A DNA stretch of 22,101 nt from an uncultured Lachnospiraceae bacterium (lineage in GTDB: Bacteria > Bacillota > Clostridia > Lachnospirales > Lachnospiraceae). The stretch is from the NCBI GenBank assembly GCA_905203555.1, contig CAJKWK010000050.1, forward strand, positions 1 to 22,101, written 5' to 3'. The position numbers and the translations under genes are program-made. Numbering within the stretch: the stretch's first letter is position 1; every line of letters starts with the position of its first letter. Shown piece after piece: positions 21,829 through 22,101 of this stretch. A model generated the notes under the pieces. The model was not told the DNA's origin. It was given only the letters and a program-made list of their open reading frames with translations, and searched no databases.

Positions 21829-22047
21829 ATGTCAAAAGCTGACGTAATTGAGATTGAGGGAGTAGTTGTTGAAAAACTTCCAAACGCAATGTTTAAAGTA
21901 GAGTTAGAGAACGGTCACATTGTTCTGGCACATATCAGCGGAAAATTGCGTATGAATTTCATTAAGATTTTACCGGGAGATAAGGTAACATTGGAGATGT
22001 CACCTTATGATTTGAGTAAAGGACGTATTGTTTGGAGAGATAAATAA
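21829..22047 (+). CDS. infA: Translation initiation factor IF-1
   Basis: This 72-residue OB-fold protein has the expected length, VIEIEGVVVEKLPNAMFKVE at the start and KVTLEMSPYDLSKGRIVWR at the end. It binds the 30S A site during initiation. ATG 21829 is used, with AGGAGG at 21816-21821; an in-frame TTG at 21823 is too close to that site. rpmJ normally follows, but no start is visible by 22101. Confidence 0.97.
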   Translation: MSKADVIEIEGVVVEKLPNAMFKVELENGHIVLAHISGKLRMNFIKILPGDKVTLEMSPYDLSKGRIVWRDK

Positions 22048-22101
22048 AAAAATGTACATTAGTCAATGATGTGACACCAACTTTTCAAAAATAAAAAGAG
22101 T

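Noticed and set aside
22048..22101. rpmJ (L36) start after infA
   Set aside because: No ATG followed by an L36-like KVRPSVK sequence occurs before the window ends; the gene may begin outside.

Overview
The window looks like chromosomal DNA from a low-to-moderate-GC anaerobic Firmicute, most likely a Lachnospiraceae-type Clostridium relative. The support is the AGGAGG-type ribosome binding sites, a zinc-type S14, an S10-spc ribosomal protein order that ends secY-adk-KOW protein-infA, and a selenium cluster typical of gut clostridia. This placement is inferred from gene content; no species can be named from the sequence alone.

Layout. (1) 27-1936: a single phosphohexose mutase gene with its own promoter and an intrinsic terminator. 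(2) 1969-9275: a selenium-utilisation island in two parts. The first is yedF-selD-selA-LysR regulator, starting at a promoter near 1994-2022. The second is a class V PLP enzyme (cysteine desulfurase type)-yedE-TusA-like protein, starting at a promoter at 6211-6239, then a UUCG-capped terminator, a DUF3343 gene and the selenocysteine tRNA gene selC. The selD reading frame contains an in-frame UGA at 2790-2792, at the catalytic cysteine position, with a SECIS-like hairpin 24 nt downstream, so SelD is itself predicted to be a selenoprotein. selB is not in this window. (3) 9276-9714: a gene-free stretch with an AT-rich terminator-like hairpin, a strong promoter and a structured leader of about 250 nt. 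(4) 9715-22047: S10, L3, L4, L23, L2, S19, L22, S3, L16, L29, S17, L14, L24, L5, S14, S8, L6, L18, S5, L30, L15, SecY, adenylate kinase, a KOW-domain protein and IF-1, all on the plus strand. No map gene lies between adk and infA, and rpmJ has not begun by the window end.

How the selenium genes fit together. YedE is a probable importer of a selenium/sulfur species. The class V PLP enzyme, YedF, the TusA-like protein and DUF3343 could mobilise and pass on selenium. SelD makes selenophosphate, SelA converts Ser-tRNA(Sec) to Sec-tRNA(Sec), and selC supplies that tRNA. The LysR-type regulator between the two parts is the obvious controller. A near-identical 19-bp ATAGA-N7-CTATAAGT sequence lies upstream of both parts: about 72 bp upstream of the predicted start of the second transcript, and over the -10 region of the first.

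The most notable unexplained features are this shared operator candidate, a family of related palindromic repeats in the unusually long L23-L2 and S8-L6 gaps of the ribosomal operon, and the S10 leader, which has two mutually exclusive pairings just before the S10 ribosome binding site.
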